Below are positions 37,544 to 46,194 of a DNA stretch of 64,000 bases, in pieces. The stretch's first letter is position 1. Each line of letters opens with the position of its first letter. Source of the DNA: Arcticibacter eurypsychrophilus (GTDB taxonomy: Bacteria > Bacteroidota > Bacteroidia > Sphingobacteriales > Sphingobacteriaceae); contig NZ_MDFN01000021.1 in assembly GCF_001730525.1 (NCBI RefSeq), positions 1 to 64,000 of the forward strand, given 5' to 3'. The position numbers were made by a program, and so were the translations under genes. The notes beneath the pieces were generated by a model that was not told where the DNA came from, ran no database searches, and saw only the letters and a list, made by a program, of their open reading frames with translations.

Positions 37544-38293
37544 ATGATTGATCATTTAAAAATATTACTCCATCAGGGTAAACAATATATTCCGGATGTA
37601 ACCAAGGCGATCATCTCGGATACATTTCGTGGGCGTCCGGTCATTTCTAATCTGCAGGTCGATGAGCAGCAATTGATAGATCTGTGTCCTACGGGAGCTA
37701 TTAGCAATATGCCATTCAGTATAGATTTAGGAAAATGTATTTTTTGTGGGCAGTGCGCATTTGCCTGTCCCGAGAAAATCAAGTTCAGTAATGATTATAA
37801 AATGGCTACTAATGATCGGAATGGGCTTATCATAAAAGAAGGTGAAGATCAACCCATACTAATTCATGCGGATTTAATCCGTAAGGAAATTTCTACTTAT
37901 TTTAAAGGGTCCTTAAAATTAAGGCAGGTATGTGCAGGGGGCGATAATAGTTGCGAACTGGAGTTAAATGCAGCATCAAATGTGAATTTTGATATGAGTC
38001 GCTTTGGTATTGAGTTTGTAGCATCACCCAGACATGCGGATGGAATTGTGATTACTGGTCCGGTAACTAAAAATATGGCTGCTTCTCTTAAGCTATGTTA
38101 TGAGGCAATACCTGAGCCTAAAATTATTATTTTGGCCGGAACGGATGCAATAAGCGGTGGTATGTTTACTTATAGTGACGCTATTAACCGAAGTTTTTTA
38201 GACCTCTATCCTATTGATTTATACATTCCCGGTAATCCGGTTCATCCGCTTTCCTTTATCAATGGCTTGTTAGAACTCATCAGAAAACGATAG
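37544..38293 (+). CDS. Ferredoxin-NuoB-like fusion with degenerate N2 site
   Basis: 249 residues. The N-terminal part carries a ferredoxin-like motif, CIFCGQCAFACP (Cys65, 68, 71, 75), plus Cys48 in LCPTGAIS. By the usual pairing, Cys65/68/71 with Cys48 would bind one [4Fe-4S] cluster, and the second cluster is lost. The C-terminal part (about 120-245) is NuoB/HycG-like: RQVCAGGDNSCELELNA, then ADGIVITGPVTKNMA, LCYEAIPEPKIIILAGT and YIPGNPVHP. Expected cysteines are replaced by Asp134, Asp201 and Asn231; only Cys137 remains, with an extra Cys130. It lies 36 bases after the large-subunit gene and ends the operon, convergent with tenA. Confidence 0.9.
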   Translation: MIDHLKILLHQGKQYIPDVTKAIISDTFRGRPVISNLQVDEQQLIDLCPTGAISNMPFSIDLGKCIFCGQCAFACPEKIKFSNDYKMATNDRNGLIIKEGEDQPILIHADLIRKEISTYFKGSLKLRQVCAGGDNSCELELNAASNVNFDMSRFGIEFVASPRHADGIVITGPVTKNMAASLKLCYEAIPEPKIIILAGTDAISGGMFTYSDAINRSFLDLYPIDLYIPGNPVHPLSFINGLLELIRKR

Positions 38294-38308
38294 AACCTTC
38301 TCTTTCTT

Positions 38309-38959
38309 TTATTTCCATTTTTCTAGTAAATATGCACTATCCCAAAAGTTATATTCCAACTTGCAGGCGGTCAAAAAAACTTCAGTCATAGTTTCTTGTT
38401 GCTCAACAGTACTGCTCGCCGCTGCTGTATCACAAATTAAAATTGCCTTTTCAACCAGTAAACCGAATTCATCGCCTGCATAGGTATCAATCCAGTTTTG
38501 GTATTGGTTGTCGTTTTTGGTTTGATTTGAAAGGATATAATCACCTATTTTTTTATACACCCAAAAGCAAGGCAGTACAGCAGCAATCCCTACCGAAGAC
38601 TGCGACATATAAACGGTACTCTGCAAAAAGTGTACATAATGATGGCAGGTAGGCGACATACTAATCTGCCCCTTTACCTCATATTGTTTAAAGTAGGAAT
38701 CATGCAAAGATCTTTCCACCGCAATAGCTCCTTCAGCAAAGCGAATAAAATCAAGCATGGTGTTTACATCCTCTGCTTTTGCGGCAATTATGGATAAGGC
38801 TCTTGCAAAGTACTCCAGGTAACGGGAATCCTGTTCAATATAAAATTTAAACTTTTTAGGATCCAGTGTACCGTTCTGTAGCTCTTCAATAAAAGGCATA
38901 GCGATGATTTTTTCATATATAGGGTTTGCCCTTTCCCAGGCTTTTTCAGACCAGTTCAT
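38309..38959 (-). CDS. tenA: Thiaminase II / aminopyrimidine aminohydrolase
   Basis: 216-residue all-helical TenA. It hydrolyses aminomethyl-pyrimidine breakdown products to HMP for thiamine salvage, in the cytoplasm. Family features are FKFYIEQDSRYLEYFARAL near residue 37, the active-site Cys region in ILICDTAAASS near 170, and a conserved Tyr and Glu near the C-terminus (KLEYNFWDSAYLLEKW). The Cys of ETMTEVFLTACKLEYNFW is near 200. It is the last gene of the thiamine salvage operon, and its start overlaps the thiD end by 14 bases. Confidence 0.92.
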   Translation of the reverse strand: MNWSEKAWERANPIYEKIIAMPFIEELQNGTLDPKKFKFYIEQDSRYLEYFARALSIIAAKAEDVNTMLDFIRFAEGAIAVERSLHDSYFKQYEVKGQISMSPTCHHYVHFLQSTVYMSQSSVGIAAVLPCFWVYKKIGDYILSNQTKNDNQYQNWIDTYAGDEFGLLVEKAILICDTAAASSTVEQQETMTEVFLTACKLEYNFWDSAYLLEKWK

Positions 38960-39782
38960 GTAGTGTTAGTTTATATGGATTATAAAAATGGTTTAATGGG
39001 CCATGTCCCTTGCCTGTAATTACGTCCTTACCGTGCAAAATGGCGTTATGTACATAATCCTGAGCCAGCGTAATGGCATCCGTTAGCGCAATGCCTTCAG
39101 CCAAATAGCAAGCGATGGCTGATGATAGTGTACATCCAGAACCATGTGTGTTATTAGAATCTATTTTATCCGACATGTAAACTCCTATCTCGACATTAGG
39201 TCTGAATAACATGGAACTAAGCTGAGCTGATTGCAGGTGTCCGCCTTTCAATAACAAGGCATTACACCCCATTCTCATAATTTCAGAACCGGCCTCATAC
39301 ATCTGTTCAAGGGTTTCAATGCGTAAAGCAGTTAGTAAGGAGGCTTCGTCCAGATTTGGGGTAATCAAAGTAGCAAGAGGAAATAGCTTTTTAATGATCG
39401 ACTGAATGGTATCTTCTTCAATTAGCCTGTCGCCACTGCTGGCTACCATAACAGGGTCAAATACGACAGGGATTCCAGGGTATTGTTGTAAGATCTCCGC
39501 AATTACATCTACGAGTGCTGTCGTATGTACCATACCTATTTTTATGGCATCCGGTAATATATCTTCCATGACGGCTTGTATTTGAGATTGCACAAATGCA
39601 GGAGGAATAGCATGGATTGCCCTGACACCACAGGTGTTTTGTGCGGTTAAGGCGGTTAGAGCCGACATGCCATAGCAGCCTAAAGCGGAAAAGGTTTTTA
39701 GATCAGCCTGAATGCCTGCACCTCCCCCGCTATCCGAACCTGCAATGGTTAATACGGTGGTGTATTTATACTTTTTAGTCAT
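38946..39782 (-). CDS. thiD: HMP / HMP-phosphate kinase
   Basis: 278-residue ribokinase-family enzyme that phosphorylates HMP twice to HMP-PP. It shows VLTIAGSDSGGGAGIQADLKTFSALGCYG at the start, GMVHTTALVDVI, VFDPVMVASSGDRLI, and the anion hole with catalytic Asp replaced in the usual ThiD manner by Cys within NTHGSGCTLSSAIA near residue 215. Its start overlaps the thiE stop by 4 bases (ATGA). In the operon it supplies the pyrimidine half for ThiE. Confidence 0.95.
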   Translation of the reverse strand: MTKKYKYTTVLTIAGSDSGGGAGIQADLKTFSALGCYGMSALTALTAQNTCGVRAIHAIPPAFVQSQIQAVMEDILPDAIKIGMVHTTALVDVIAEILQQYPGIPVVFDPVMVASSGDRLIEEDTIQSIIKKLFPLATLITPNLDEASLLTALRIETLEQMYEAGSEIMRMGCNALLLKGGHLQSAQLSSMLFRPNVEIGVYMSDKIDSNNTHGSGCTLSSAIACYLAEGIALTDAITLAQDYVHNAILHGKDVITGKGHGPLNHFYNPYKLTLHELV

Positions 39783-40414
39783 ATTGCTTTTTCAATTTGA
39801 TTTCTTATTTCTGCTGCGGCTTGCTCCGGATTTTCTGCTCCGCAAATGGCTGATACTACCGCAAGGCAATCTGCACCTGCACGCATCACATCATAAGCAT
39901 TTTTTGCATGTATATTTCCAATAGCAACCAAAGGTTTGTTAGTAAGGCTTCTGATCTTCGAGATGCCATGCAGTCCCCATGCTGTCACAGTATCAGTCTT
40001 AGTTTGGGTATTGAACACAGGGCTGATGCCCAAGTAATCTGTATATTGGATTTGCGAATTGAACAATTGTTCCTCATACTCGATCGAGTACCCCAATAGG
40101 AAACCATCGTGCCATTGCTTTTTTATTTCAGCAGGCAGCATATCTGAATTTCCAACATGGATACCGGAAGCACAGCAGGAAAGTGCAACAGCCAAATTGT
40201 CATTAACAATCAAAGGAACCCCATACTGATCGAGCATTTCTTTTAAACGCGAGGTGACGGATTGAAATGCAGCAAAGTCCTTGTGTTTTTCCCTAATCTG
40301 AACTAAATCAACCCCACCTTTAACAGCCATTTCAGTTACTGATACCAAATCTCTTCCCCTGCATGCATCCTCAGACACAACCAGGTACAATCGGCTTGAA
40401 AAACGATCAATCAT
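39779..40414 (-). CDS. thiE: Thiamine-phosphate synthase
   Basis: 211-residue TIM-barrel enzyme that joins HMP-PP and thiazole phosphate. Motifs are GGVDLVQIREKH near residue 35, VPLIVNDNLAVALSCCASGIHVGNSDM near 75, YLGISPVFNTQTKTDT near 125, and KPLVAIGNIHAKNAYDVMRAGADCLAVVSAI near 165. The ATG at 40414 is used because the longer frame begins with a TTG. It overlaps the thiM stop by 8 bases and the thiD start by 4, so the operon is tightly coupled. Confidence 0.95.
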   Translation of the reverse strand: MIDRFSSRLYLVVSEDACRGRDLVSVTEMAVKGGVDLVQIREKHKDFAAFQSVTSRLKEMLDQYGVPLIVNDNLAVALSCCASGIHVGNSDMLPAEIKKQWHDGFLLGYSIEYEEQLFNSQIQYTDYLGISPVFNTQTKTDTVTAWGLHGISKIRSLTNKPLVAIGNIHAKNAYDVMRAGADCLAVVSAICGAENPEQAAAEIRNQIEKAI

Positions 40415-41213
40415 TTTGAACTTCAATTTTGAGGTAGTTATGAAACTCCTGCTCTGTTATGTTGTATAATTTATCCAATAAGTTCATCTGTAAGCTACCG
40501 GGACCATTGGAGTTTTTCTGTGCAATTTCTCCTGCAATACTCAGTAAACACATGGCCGAAGCTGTGGCATGAAAAGGATCGCTGGGATCATTGCCTATGA
40601 AAGCAGCAATTAGCGCAGTGGCTGTGCAGCCTAATCCTGTCACCTGTTGCATCATAGGATGCCCGTTTTGTATGAATACTTTTTGTTTTCCTGAAATGAT
40701 TACATCAACAGCCCCTGATACGCAGATAATACTACCCGTGCTGCTATTCAGCCACTGTGCCGCTTCAATTGCTTCCTCACTTTGATAGACACTATCAACA
40801 CCTTTTGTCTGAAGCCGACTGACTTTGGCAATGGCCATAATTTCTGAGGCATTGCCTCTTATCACAGTTGGTTTATAGTTGATGAGACTGGTTACAGTTT
40901 GGTCTCTTAATAGCGTTGCACCGGCACCTACAGGGTCAAGGATCCATGGTTTATGAAGTTCAATTGCTTTTTTAGCAGCAAGATCCATGCTCTTGCACCA
41001 ATATTCATCCAGTGTTCCGATGTTAATAACCACTGCATTTGAAATAGTCACCATCTCCTCTATCTCAGGATGCGCATGTGCCATGATTGGAGAGGCACCA
41101 ATAGCAAGCAAAGCGTTAGCGGTATTGTTCATCACCACATAATTGGTGATATTATGTACTAAAGGAGCATTTTTTCTGACACATAGGATGGATTCCCAAA
41201 GCGATTTTTCCAT
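40407..41213 (-). CDS. thiM: Hydroxyethylthiazole kinase
   Basis: 268-residue ribokinase-like enzyme that phosphorylates the thiazole alcohol for salvage. It begins with the family sequence APLVHNITNYVVMNNTANALLAIGASPIMAH, followed by NIGTLDEYW, WILDPVGAGATLLR, IRGNASEI, and the catalytic QQVTGLGCTATALIAAF near residue 190. It is the first gene after the TPP riboswitch, so the operon is turned off by thiamine pyrophosphate. No thiC, thiG or thiH is in the window, consistent with a salvage-only unit here. Confidence 0.95.
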   Translation of the reverse strand: MEKSLWESILCVRKNAPLVHNITNYVVMNNTANALLAIGASPIMAHAHPEIEEMVTISNAVVINIGTLDEYWCKSMDLAAKKAIELHKPWILDPVGAGATLLRDQTVTSLINYKPTVIRGNASEIMAIAKVSRLQTKGVDSVYQSEEAIEAAQWLNSSTGSIICVSGAVDVIISGKQKVFIQNGHPMMQQVTGLGCTATALIAAFIGNDPSDPFHATASAMCLLSIAGEIAQKNSNGPGSLQMNLLDKLYNITEQEFHNYLKIEVQND

Positions 41214-41283
41214 ATTTTAAATTAATTTAATAAAATAGGGCTAAAGAGTCTCTGGAGCAGAGCTGTATTAAGTGTATTGCTAC

Positions 41284-41356
41284 GCTTTTCCCTTCGACGG
41301 TATAAACCGCATCAGGTTCAAAGGGACTATCTCAATTCTATATCAGAATACCCCTA
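41284..41356 (-). promoter_or_regulatory. TPP riboswitch (thi box)
   Basis: On the minus strand the conserved aptamer is present: a GGGGTATTCTGAT 5' stem, TTGAGATAGTCCC, then GAACCTGATGCGGT, ATACCGTCGAAGGGAA. The core elements (TGAGA; ACCTGATxxGGT; ATACC..CGxAGGGA) match the THI element. The aptamer ends about 70 bases before the thiM start, leaving room for an expression platform with a small hairpin near 41250-41265 (ctctggagcagag). Confidence 0.92.
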
Positions 41357-41433
41357 AAGCCGTTATAAAGATAATAATTTAGAAATTAAGTTGGTTTTAT
41401 AAACAAGAAATAATATCAACCTGGCTAGCATAC

Positions 41434-44400
41434 CTATTTATTGTGATAGAATTGATTAACCAGTTTTAAAACTATTTTAATCTCATTCTGCGCTTTGGTT
41501 ACCAGTATCTGTAAATCAGGCAAGGAAAAGGTATCCAAATACTCAAACTCATTTCCTATTTTCGAGAGTGCATTTAATCCAGTTGATGCTGCCGTTCCAT
41601 AAAGTTTATGCCCTGCTTCATTAATGCCTTGTAGATCTTTTGTATTTATACATTTCTCCAACACTTGTATTGAAACGATCAGTTCTTCCTTAACCAGGGA
41701 AAGTACTTCTTTTAAAATCTCTTCATCGTCGCCAACATAGCTAATGAGTTTATTGATGTTAAAATGTAAAGCTTCATCAATGTCTTCTTCTAGCTTAGGC
41801 TCATTACCTTTCTGATGGTTTTTTTTTAACCACTTATTAAATACAGCAATAAGCATCTCTTCCACAATGGGCTTTACAACAAAATCGTCCATGCCAACCG
41901 CCAGACATTTCTCCTTTTCTCCTTTAACATTTCCTGCAGTTAAAGCAATAATTGGTGTATACATCTCATTTTTGATTAGTCTGATTGCTTTTGTTGCTTC
42001 ATAACCATTCATTTCAGGCATTTGTACATCCATTAGAATCAGATCCGGGGTATTTCGCTTAAAAATATTCAAGGCTTCTACTCCATTCTTAGCCTCAGTA
42101 ATAATAGCATTTGGCGCAAATTTATGAATGATAGTTCGTGCGAGAAGCATATTTACCATATTGTCCTCCGCAATTAAAACATTGAAATAGTTTTCTGATA
42201 TCTCAGTTAACTGTTCCTCAACAGGAGTTATTTCGATTTCTTTTTTATGGAGACGTGACAATGCATTATATATGTCCTGCATTTTGACCGGCTTTACCAG
42301 GCGGTGACTAATTTGTAACTCTTCACAAGCTTTAATAATCTTCCCATCATCTGATGAACTATGCAAAAGGATCACTGATTGCTCAGTAGGAGAAGTATAA
42401 AAACTTTCACGAATTTTTTTGATGGTTTCCAATCCATCCATAAATGGCATATGATAATCCATTAAAATTACATCATACTGAATCCCTTTTGACAAAAGTT
42501 GCAAGGCTTCAAATCCATTCTTGACTTCAGTCGTGCGGATGTTCTTCAATAATAACATTTGACTGATGATCAAACGGTTATTGTCATTGTCATCAACAAC
42601 CAATACTTGTTTTATCCGGTCGATGTTTCCCCAGTTTATGGCATCACCTTGTTCAGATTTAAAACTGACATCAAAATAAAATATACTCCCCTTCCCTGGC
42701 GAGCTTTTTAATTGAAGTCTACTATTCATTAAACCTAATAATTTGTTGGATATAGTTAACCCAAGTCCTGTACCTCCATATTTTTTTGTAGTAGATCCAT
42801 CCTCTTGAGAAAATGCTTCGAATATTTTATTTTGCTTTTCAGGTTGAATACCAATACCTGTATCCCGTACTTCAAACCTTATCATGGTCTGATTTGCCTG
42901 TGTGGATAAGGGTTCTATTTTCAATTCAATTTCACCTTTTTCAGTAAACTTGGAAGCATTACCTAAAAGATTAATCAGGATCTGCTTTAACCGCATGGTG
43001 TCGGCATAAATAAAACGAGGCAAATCAGGTGAAATATTAAGCAACATTTCTAAACCTTTTTTTTGCACCTGATAAGAAATAATATCAGTAGCCTGACAGC
43101 TCATTTCATATAAGTCGCATTTTTCAACATCCAGTTCCAGTTTACCGGCCTCTATTTTAGAGAAATCCAGAATGTCATTGATGATACTTAATAAGCCATT
43201 TGCAGATTGATTCACAATAGACAAATATTGCTGTTGGGTTTCATTCAACTTAGTCTTCAGCACTAAGTCAGTAAAACCGATCACTCCATTTAGAGGAGTT
43301 CGGATTTCATGGCTCATGTTAGCCAAAAATTCAGACTTGGCTACACTTGCTTGCTCTGCCAATAGCTTGGCAACTTTAAGTTCTTCCCTTTGCCTGATGA
43401 TTGATGTTATATTTTGGGTAAATATCATCATGCCACCAATTTGGCCATCATATTGATACCATGGCCTCATTTCCCAGGTGATATATTGATTTTCCGCTGA
43501 GCCAACAAGCGAAATGGTATCTTCTTCCTTTTTTTCTATTGCCCCATTTAATACACGTTTATGTCTTTCTCTTCTTTCATCAGTCATATCCACCACTAAG
43601 TCATAATGAGAGGTGCCAATAATATTTTGGCCAACCGCATTTGCATCTTCCAGCCAACGGTTACTTACTGCGATATAGCACATATTATTGTCCAACATGG
43701 CTACCGCAGCGGGTGCATGTTCCACAAATGCGGATAACCTCAACCTTTCAGTCATTAAATCAAGCTCAATAAGTTTGCTATTATTAATATCCTGAAAAGT
43801 GCCATAAATTCTTTTGCAGGTATCCTTTTCCATTTCGGCATTACCCAAAGCTCTGACCCATAATTCCTTCCCCTGCACAGTAATGATCTGAAGTTCAAGA
43901 TCCCATGATTTTCCCTCTTTTATAGCTTCATTTACAGCTTTTGTTATTTTATCCCTGCTCTTTCCTTCCTTATAGAAATTGATACCACTAACCAGATCAG
44001 GCACATAACTGGGGTCAGCACCGTGTATTTCCCGCGTTACTGAGGTCCATGATATCTTTTGACTTGGAAAACTCAGGTCCCAGCCGCCTACACGAGCCAC
44101 TTTATTGGTTTGTTCCAGCATTTCCTTAGTAAGCCGTAAATCCTCTTCGAGGTAATGTCTTTCGGTGATATCGACTGCATTGCCAATAACGTAACTCTCT
44201 CCATCAAGGTTTTCTTCCAGTATGTTATTGTACATCCAAATCCTAATGGAGCTGTCTTTATGCTGAGTAACCATTTGTCCCTTCGAGCTCCCTTCTTTTT
44301 CTATTTCAGCTAGATAGTTTTGCAGAAATGCATGACGTGATAGGGGGATAATATCAAATAAACTTCTTTTTAAGATCTCCTCCTGTGTATAACCTAATAT

Positions 44401-45363
44401 GGTAGCTCCTGCACTATTAACGGATAAAAAGTTACCTTTCAGGTCATGTGTACACATAAAACCCTGAGAGTTTTCAAAAAAGGAAGTCGCCTTTTTTTCA
44501 CTCTGAACCAGCGCTAACTCTTTCGATCTTTCTAAAGTTATGTCGCGTGCAATTGCAAATAGATTGCCGGTTAAAGGCTCCGGACTCACTGTCCATTGCA
44601 AAATTTTATAATCGTTTTCTGTGGTTATAAAACGATGAGTAAAATCGATGGTCTGATGTCCATTTGTTAATCTTTGTATTTCTTGTTGCGTATTTTCACG
44701 ATCATCATGATGTATAAGATCAAAAAAAGAGGAGTCTAATAATAGATTGGCATTCCAACCCAATACTTTTTCAAATGCAGGATTAACTTTCTTAAAAAAA
44801 CCGTCCTTGCCTGTAATACAAATTAAATCGTTAGAAAGCTGGAACAGGCTTTGGAAATTTTTAAGTTCCGCTTTTTGTCGTCTTTCCACAATGAGCGTGA
44901 TGACCCCTTGTGCCAGTAATTGCATCGATCTTTTTTGTGTATCAGTCAGTTTCCTGGGTTCATCGTCTATAACACATAAGGTACCCAGAGCATAACCATT
45001 CGGGTCGATTAAAGGCTGACCAGCATAAAAACGAATGTTTGGATAGCCAGTAACGAAATCATTTTCTTTGAACCGCTCATCCCTTGTGGCATCTTCGATC
45101 TCAAACAACCCAATATTCATAATCGCATGCTGGCAAAAAGCAAGATCCCTGGGTATTTCAGTAACATCCAGACCTTCCTTTGATTTAAACCATAATCGTT
45201 TTTTATCGATTAATGAAATTAATGAAATCGGTACATCGCAGATTAAAGAGGCCAACTCTGTTACCCTGTCAAATTCTACTTCTTTTAATGAATCAAGAAT
45301 ATCATAATTCCAGAGTGCATTGATTCTTTCTTTTTCATTATGGGGAACTGGGTGTTTTTTCAT
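41434..45363 (-). CDS. GAF-PAS4-hybrid histidine kinase with two receivers and Hpt
   Basis: Cytoplasmic multi-sensor kinase of 1309 residues, no transmembrane segment. Domains in order: GAF (about 20-165), four PAS or PAS-like domains (about 170-285, 290-410, 415-530, 535-670), HisKA with SHEIRTPLNG (near 685), HATPase (ILINLLGNASKFT, RDTGIGIQ, GGTGLGLTIS; to about 900), receiver 1 (VLVVDDNDNNR, MDYHMPFMDG), receiver 2 (VLIAEDNMVN, MDVQMPEMNG), and C-terminal Hpt (AGHKLYGTAAST). It can therefore run a full internal phosphorelay. The ligand is unknown. It is divergent from the Crp/Fnr gene, with 115 bases between them. Confidence 0.92.
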   Translation of the reverse strand: MKKHPVPHNEKERINALWNYDILDSLKEVEFDRVTELASLICDVPISLISLIDKKRLWFKSKEGLDVTEIPRDLAFCQHAIMNIGLFEIEDATRDERFKENDFVTGYPNIRFYAGQPLIDPNGYALGTLCVIDDEPRKLTDTQKRSMQLLAQGVITLIVERRQKAELKNFQSLFQLSNDLICITGKDGFFKKVNPAFEKVLGWNANLLLDSSFFDLIHHDDRENTQQEIQRLTNGHQTIDFTHRFITTENDYKILQWTVSPEPLTGNLFAIARDITLERSKELALVQSEKKATSFFENSQGFMCTHDLKGNFLSVNSAGATILGYTQEEILKRSLFDIIPLSRHAFLQNYLAEIEKEGSSKGQMVTQHKDSSIRIWMYNNILEENLDGESYVIGNAVDITERHYLEEDLRLTKEMLEQTNKVARVGGWDLSFPSQKISWTSVTREIHGADPSYVPDLVSGINFYKEGKSRDKITKAVNEAIKEGKSWDLELQIITVQGKELWVRALGNAEMEKDTCKRIYGTFQDINNSKLIELDLMTERLRLSAFVEHAPAAVAMLDNNMCYIAVSNRWLEDANAVGQNIIGTSHYDLVVDMTDERRERHKRVLNGAIEKKEEDTISLVGSAENQYITWEMRPWYQYDGQIGGMMIFTQNITSIIRQREELKVAKLLAEQASVAKSEFLANMSHEIRTPLNGVIGFTDLVLKTKLNETQQQYLSIVNQSANGLLSIINDILDFSKIEAGKLELDVEKCDLYEMSCQATDIISYQVQKKGLEMLLNISPDLPRFIYADTMRLKQILINLLGNASKFTEKGEIELKIEPLSTQANQTMIRFEVRDTGIGIQPEKQNKIFEAFSQEDGSTTKKYGGTGLGLTISNKLLGLMNSRLQLKSSPGKGSIFYFDVSFKSEQGDAINWGNIDRIKQVLVVDDNDNNRLIISQMLLLKNIRTTEVKNGFEALQLLSKGIQYDVILMDYHMPFMDGLETIKKIRESFYTSPTEQSVILLHSSSDDGKIIKACEELQISHRLVKPVKMQDIYNALSRLHKKEIEITPVEEQLTEISENYFNVLIAEDNMVNMLLARTIIHKFAPNAIITEAKNGVEALNIFKRNTPDLILMDVQMPEMNGYEATKAIRLIKNEMYTPIIALTAGNVKGEKEKCLAVGMDDFVVKPIVEEMLIAVFNKWLKKNHQKGNEPKLEEDIDEALHFNINKLISYVGDDEEILKEVLSLVKEELIVSIQVLEKCINTKDLQGINEAGHKLYGTAASTGLNALSKIGNEFEYLDTFSLPDLQILVTKAQNEIKIVLKLVNQFYHNK

Positions 45364-45436
45364 GAAGGGAGATCATGTTATTTGTACGAATATATTAACA
45401 TTATGGTTTAAAAAACATTCGGAGAACATTTAACTT

Positions 45437-45444
45437 TATATTTG
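45437..45444 (+). promoter_or_regulatory. Promoter -7 element of Crp/Fnr gene
   Basis: TATATTTG matches TAnnTTTG and lies 35 bases before the ATG. The -33 region is weak, which fits an activator-dependent or modest promoter. Confidence 0.5.
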
Positions 45445-45478
45445 CCTTCCTCCTTTGAAGGGGAAATAGCCGTTTTAC

Positions 45479-46108
45479 ATGGAAAAGATAACTAATTTCG
45501 ATTCAGTATTCGAACCCGCCTTAATACAGGAAATACATCAATATGGAGAGTTAAAACACTTCAAAGAGGGCGATGTAGTGATGGATTACGGTAAATATAT
45601 CCGTATGATGCCCATCGTAATCAAAGGGACCCTTAAAGTACTTCGGAAAGATGATACAGGTAAAGAAATACTGTTGTATTACTTATCGAGTAATGAAAGC
45701 TGTTCCATGGCTTATAGTTGTTGTTTAGAGGCTAAAAAAAGTGAAGTGAAGGCAATTGTAGAGGAAGATGCGGATATCATAGCTATTCCTCATGCTAAAC
45801 TGGATGAATGGCTGTGCAAATATCCCAGCTGGAAAAACTACATTATGCGGAGTTTTAATGAGCGTTTTTTAGAATTGCTAAAATCTATTGAGAGTATTGC
45901 TTTCCATAAATTGGATGAGCGTCTTATTGCTTATCTGAAGGAAAAACAACGTCTTTCAGGTTCAAACTTAATTAAAGCTTCTCATTATTTGATTGCCGAT
46001 GAATTGGCGACCTCAAGGGTAGTGGTATCACGCCTGTTAAAGCAATTAGAAAATGATGGGAAAATACTTTTATACCGCAATGAAATTAAACTCCTTCAGG
46101 AGTTTTAA
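45479..46108 (+). CDS. Crp/Fnr-family transcription regulator
   Basis: 209-residue regulator with an N-terminal cyclic-nucleotide-binding-like beta roll (about 10-125) and a C-terminal winged helix (about 145-209). The recognition helix reads IADELATSRVVVSRLLKQLEN. The position of the FNR Glu is Val (RVVVSR), so an exact FNR-type TTGAT half-site is not expected. Cysteines at about residues 78, 84 and 85 (ESCSMAYSCCLEAKK) could sense redox, but no [Fe-S] ligand set is evident. It is divergent from the large hybrid kinase. A TGAC-N4-GTCA palindrome at 60926-60941 is a candidate site for this or another family member. Confidence 0.9.
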   Translation: MEKITNFDSVFEPALIQEIHQYGELKHFKEGDVVMDYGKYIRMMPIVIKGTLKVLRKDDTGKEILLYYLSSNESCSMAYSCCLEAKKSEVKAIVEEDADIIAIPHAKLDEWLCKYPSWKNYIMRSFNERFLELLKSIESIAFHKLDERLIAYLKEKQRLSGSNLIKASHYLIADELATSRVVVSRLLKQLENDGKILLYRNEIKLLQEF

Positions 46109-46194
46109 TTTCATTAAAGCCTCCTTTATCATCCTATCAAGCCTCGTTATTGAAATTTAAAATGGAGTTTTTAAGTTAAAATACATGCTAATCA

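Noticed and set aside
30994-38293. Functional hydrogenase-4 / formate hydrogenlyase
   Set aside because: The large subunit lacks every [NiFe] cysteine and no maturation or formate dehydrogenase genes accompany it.
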